64,000 nt of DNA from CAXBNB01 sp040151475. GTDB taxonomy: Bacteria > Bacteroidota > Bacteroidia > Cytophagales > Cyclobacteriaceae. Both the position numbers and the translations under genes were made by a program. The stretch lies in contig NZ_JBDKWG010000108.1 in NCBI RefSeq assembly GCF_040151475.1, forward strand, positions 1 through 64,000. The letters are read 5' to 3'. Below the pieces are notes generated by a model. It had not been told where the DNA came from, searched no databases, and saw only the letters and a list, made by a program, of their open reading frames with translations. This document shows, in pieces, positions 62,851-64,000 of the stretch. Each line of letters opens with the position of its first letter. Position 1 is the stretch's first letter.

Positions 62851-63894
62851 CTAATCTGTCAGGTTATTATTACCGAGTTGTTTTTTGAGGTGTTCTTTAA
62901 TATTTATTGACTGATAGTAACTAAATTTTGGAGGAAGTGCGTTTCCTATCATTAGGGCAATTTTAGAAACTGGAGCATCCACTGGGAATTTATAATTGGG
63001 AGGAAAAGATTGCAGTAATGCTGCTTCTCTAGCTGAAATATTTCTATCTTCTTCGGGATGAAGAAAGCGACCCTTAGACGGGTTTAAACAACCACCAGTT
63101 ATAGTGGTAGAGTGGCTATTCCAGCGTAATCGGCCATATACATCATTGAAGCCAATGTTTTTGCCTTTATGACACTCCAAAATAAATTCTTTTGGTAAAT
63201 CTTTCCAGCTTCCACCATCTTTAGGAGTCAAACTAATGCGTTGCTTAACTTTATCCGTATGCTTTGGAAATATTTTATGTAATGGGTCATTCGAATTTTC
63301 TGGTTTTGGTAATTTGCCTATTACATCCCTCACCGATCTCTTTTCATTTGATGGTTCCGCAACCTTTAATTCTCCAAGTCGAGAACCAACTAAGACCAGT
63401 CGTCTTCGGCTTTGAGGAACACCATAATCTTTCACATTCACAACTTTGAAATCAATTTTGTAATTCAGTTCTTCTGTGAGAATTTTAATCGCTTTTTTGA
63501 ACAAATCATATTCTACGAGTCCGGGAACATTCTCCATCATGATGGTATATGGTTTTAAAGCCCTTACGAGTCTCACATACTCCATTATCAAGTTATTTCG
63601 ATCATCATCAACTGGCGTAACTCTGTTAAGTCTTCGGATAGAAGAAAATCCTTGACATGGTGGACAACCAGCTAAAAGGTGGATGGTTTTTCCATTCATC
63701 TTTCTTTTGATCTCTGTAATAGACACTTTACGAATATCTTTTGTAATTACAGTAGTATCGGTATGATTTAACTGGTAAGCGTTGGACGCCAATTCGTCAA
63801 TTTCAAAAGCGAGTTCTGTTTTGAAGTCGGCTTGGTGCATGCCTTCTGTGAGGCCACCAACACCACTGAATATGTCTATTGAATACAATTCCAT
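62851..63894 (-). CDS. C5-cytosine DNA methyltransferase
   Basis: The 347-residue enzyme has all main motifs of the C5 family: motif I SIDIFSGVGGLTEG, motif IV GCPPCQGFS with the catalytic Cys, motif VI MMENVPGL, motif VIII PQSRRRLVLVG, and IX/X (STTITGGCLNPS, ALLQSFPPNY). It should methylate cytosine at carbon 5 in a sequence context set by the region between VIII and IX. The start is 5 bp after the stop of an unknown gene at the right edge, so a coupled restriction gene could lie upstream. Confidence 0.95.
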   Translation of the reverse strand: MELYSIDIFSGVGGLTEGMHQADFKTELAFEIDELASNAYQLNHTDTTVITKDIRKVSITEIKRKMNGKTIHLLAGCPPCQGFSSIRRLNRVTPVDDDRNNLIMEYVRLVRALKPYTIMMENVPGLVEYDLFKKAIKILTEELNYKIDFKVVNVKDYGVPQSRRRLVLVGSRLGELKVAEPSNEKRSVRDVIGKLPKPENSNDPLHKIFPKHTDKVKQRISLTPKDGGSWKDLPKEFILECHKGKNIGFNDVYGRLRWNSHSTTITGGCLNPSKGRFLHPEEDRNISAREAALLQSFPPNYKFPVDAPVSKIALMIGNALPPKFSYYQSINIKEHLKKQLGNNNLTD

Positions 63895-63899
63895 GTAGC

Positions 63900-63998
63900 T
63901 TATAAATTTACTAATCCTTGTAATCTTGGATCTTCTGGAGCTTTATTTTTTAGTAAATCATAGTACTCTCTATAATTTGCTTTTACTATCTCAAAAAG
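63900..63998 (-). CDS. C-terminal tail of an unknown gene cut by window edge
   Basis: The last 32 codons (LFEIVKANYREYYDLLKNK then APEDPRLQGLVNL) end with TAA, 5 bp before the methyltransferase start. No family can be named from this fragment; a restriction endonuclease or methylase-linked protein would fit the context. Confidence 0.5.
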   Translation of the reverse strand, partial: LFEIVKANYREYYDLLKNKAPEDPRLQGLVNL

Positions 63999-64000
63999 GC

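Overview
The window looks like a chromosomal segment of a gliding or surface-active member of the Bacteroidota, most likely a Cytophagales relative. This rests on an AT-rich genome, a PorP/SprF protein paired with a giant adhesin that ends in a type B type IX secretion (T9SS) sorting domain, DUF2911, GIN-domain and MacB/FtsX-type proteins, a hybrid TPR/kinase/AraC regulator, and promoters of the Bacteroidota form (TTTG about 19 nt upstream of TAnnTTTG). No rRNA, tRNA or CRISPR array was seen.

Layout. 1-860: left edge with the first 28 codons of an IS1182-like transposase and a small exported protein. 867-10358: six signalling proteins in a row on the minus strand (two hybrid kinases, a CheY-like protein, a membrane-anchored receiver, a NarL/LuxR regulator, and a 1174-residue multi-PAS kinase with a dead receiver). 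10660-17189: a complete minus-strand ebo cluster, eboA to eboF, the widely distributed but poorly understood pathway first linked to metabolite traffic to the periplasm. 17420-18731: a phosphodiesterase-like lipoprotein and panD. 18977-21868: a minus-strand LacI regulator, 2-keto-3-deoxygluconate kinase and KDPG aldolase group, preceded by a cre-like operator. 22525-24150: an oxidoreductase and a fructose-6-phosphate-aldolase-like transaldolase. 24318-32157: DUF2971, PHP lipoprotein, RlpA, MacB/FtsX permease, DUF2911 lipoprotein and the tRNA modification enzyme MtaB. 32551-37882: GIN-domain protein, surE, pyrG and yidC. 37999-38651: a VapBC-like PIN toxin with its antitoxin. 38754-41674: two translationally linked outer-membrane proteins, one carrying helix-hairpin-helix DNA-binding motifs. 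41760-44780: an XRE-Fic module lying between a stranded copy of the 3' end of a PorP/SprF gene and the intact gene. 44777-53212: a 2811-residue beta-helix adhesin. 53435-59328: AddB-like nuclease, a thioredoxin-fold lipoprotein, a hypothetical exported protein and a beta-carbonic anhydrase. 59486-62323: a hybrid two-component regulator. 62550 to the end: a tiny membrane protein, a C5-cytosine methyltransferase and the tail of an unknown gene.

How it fits together. Core housekeeping genes (surE-pyrG-yidC, mtaB, panD) are interspersed with accessory modules: toxin-like pairs, an IS fragment, a 132-bp MITE-like element and REP-like palindromes. The most unusual items are the ebo cluster, whose EboF has a strongly altered phosphatase active site, the signalling island with a membrane-anchored receiver that has no output domain, the XRE-Fic insertion next to a duplicated sprF end whose differences are all synonymous, and a beta-barrel protein with a DNA-binding helix-hairpin-helix region that could take part in DNA uptake.
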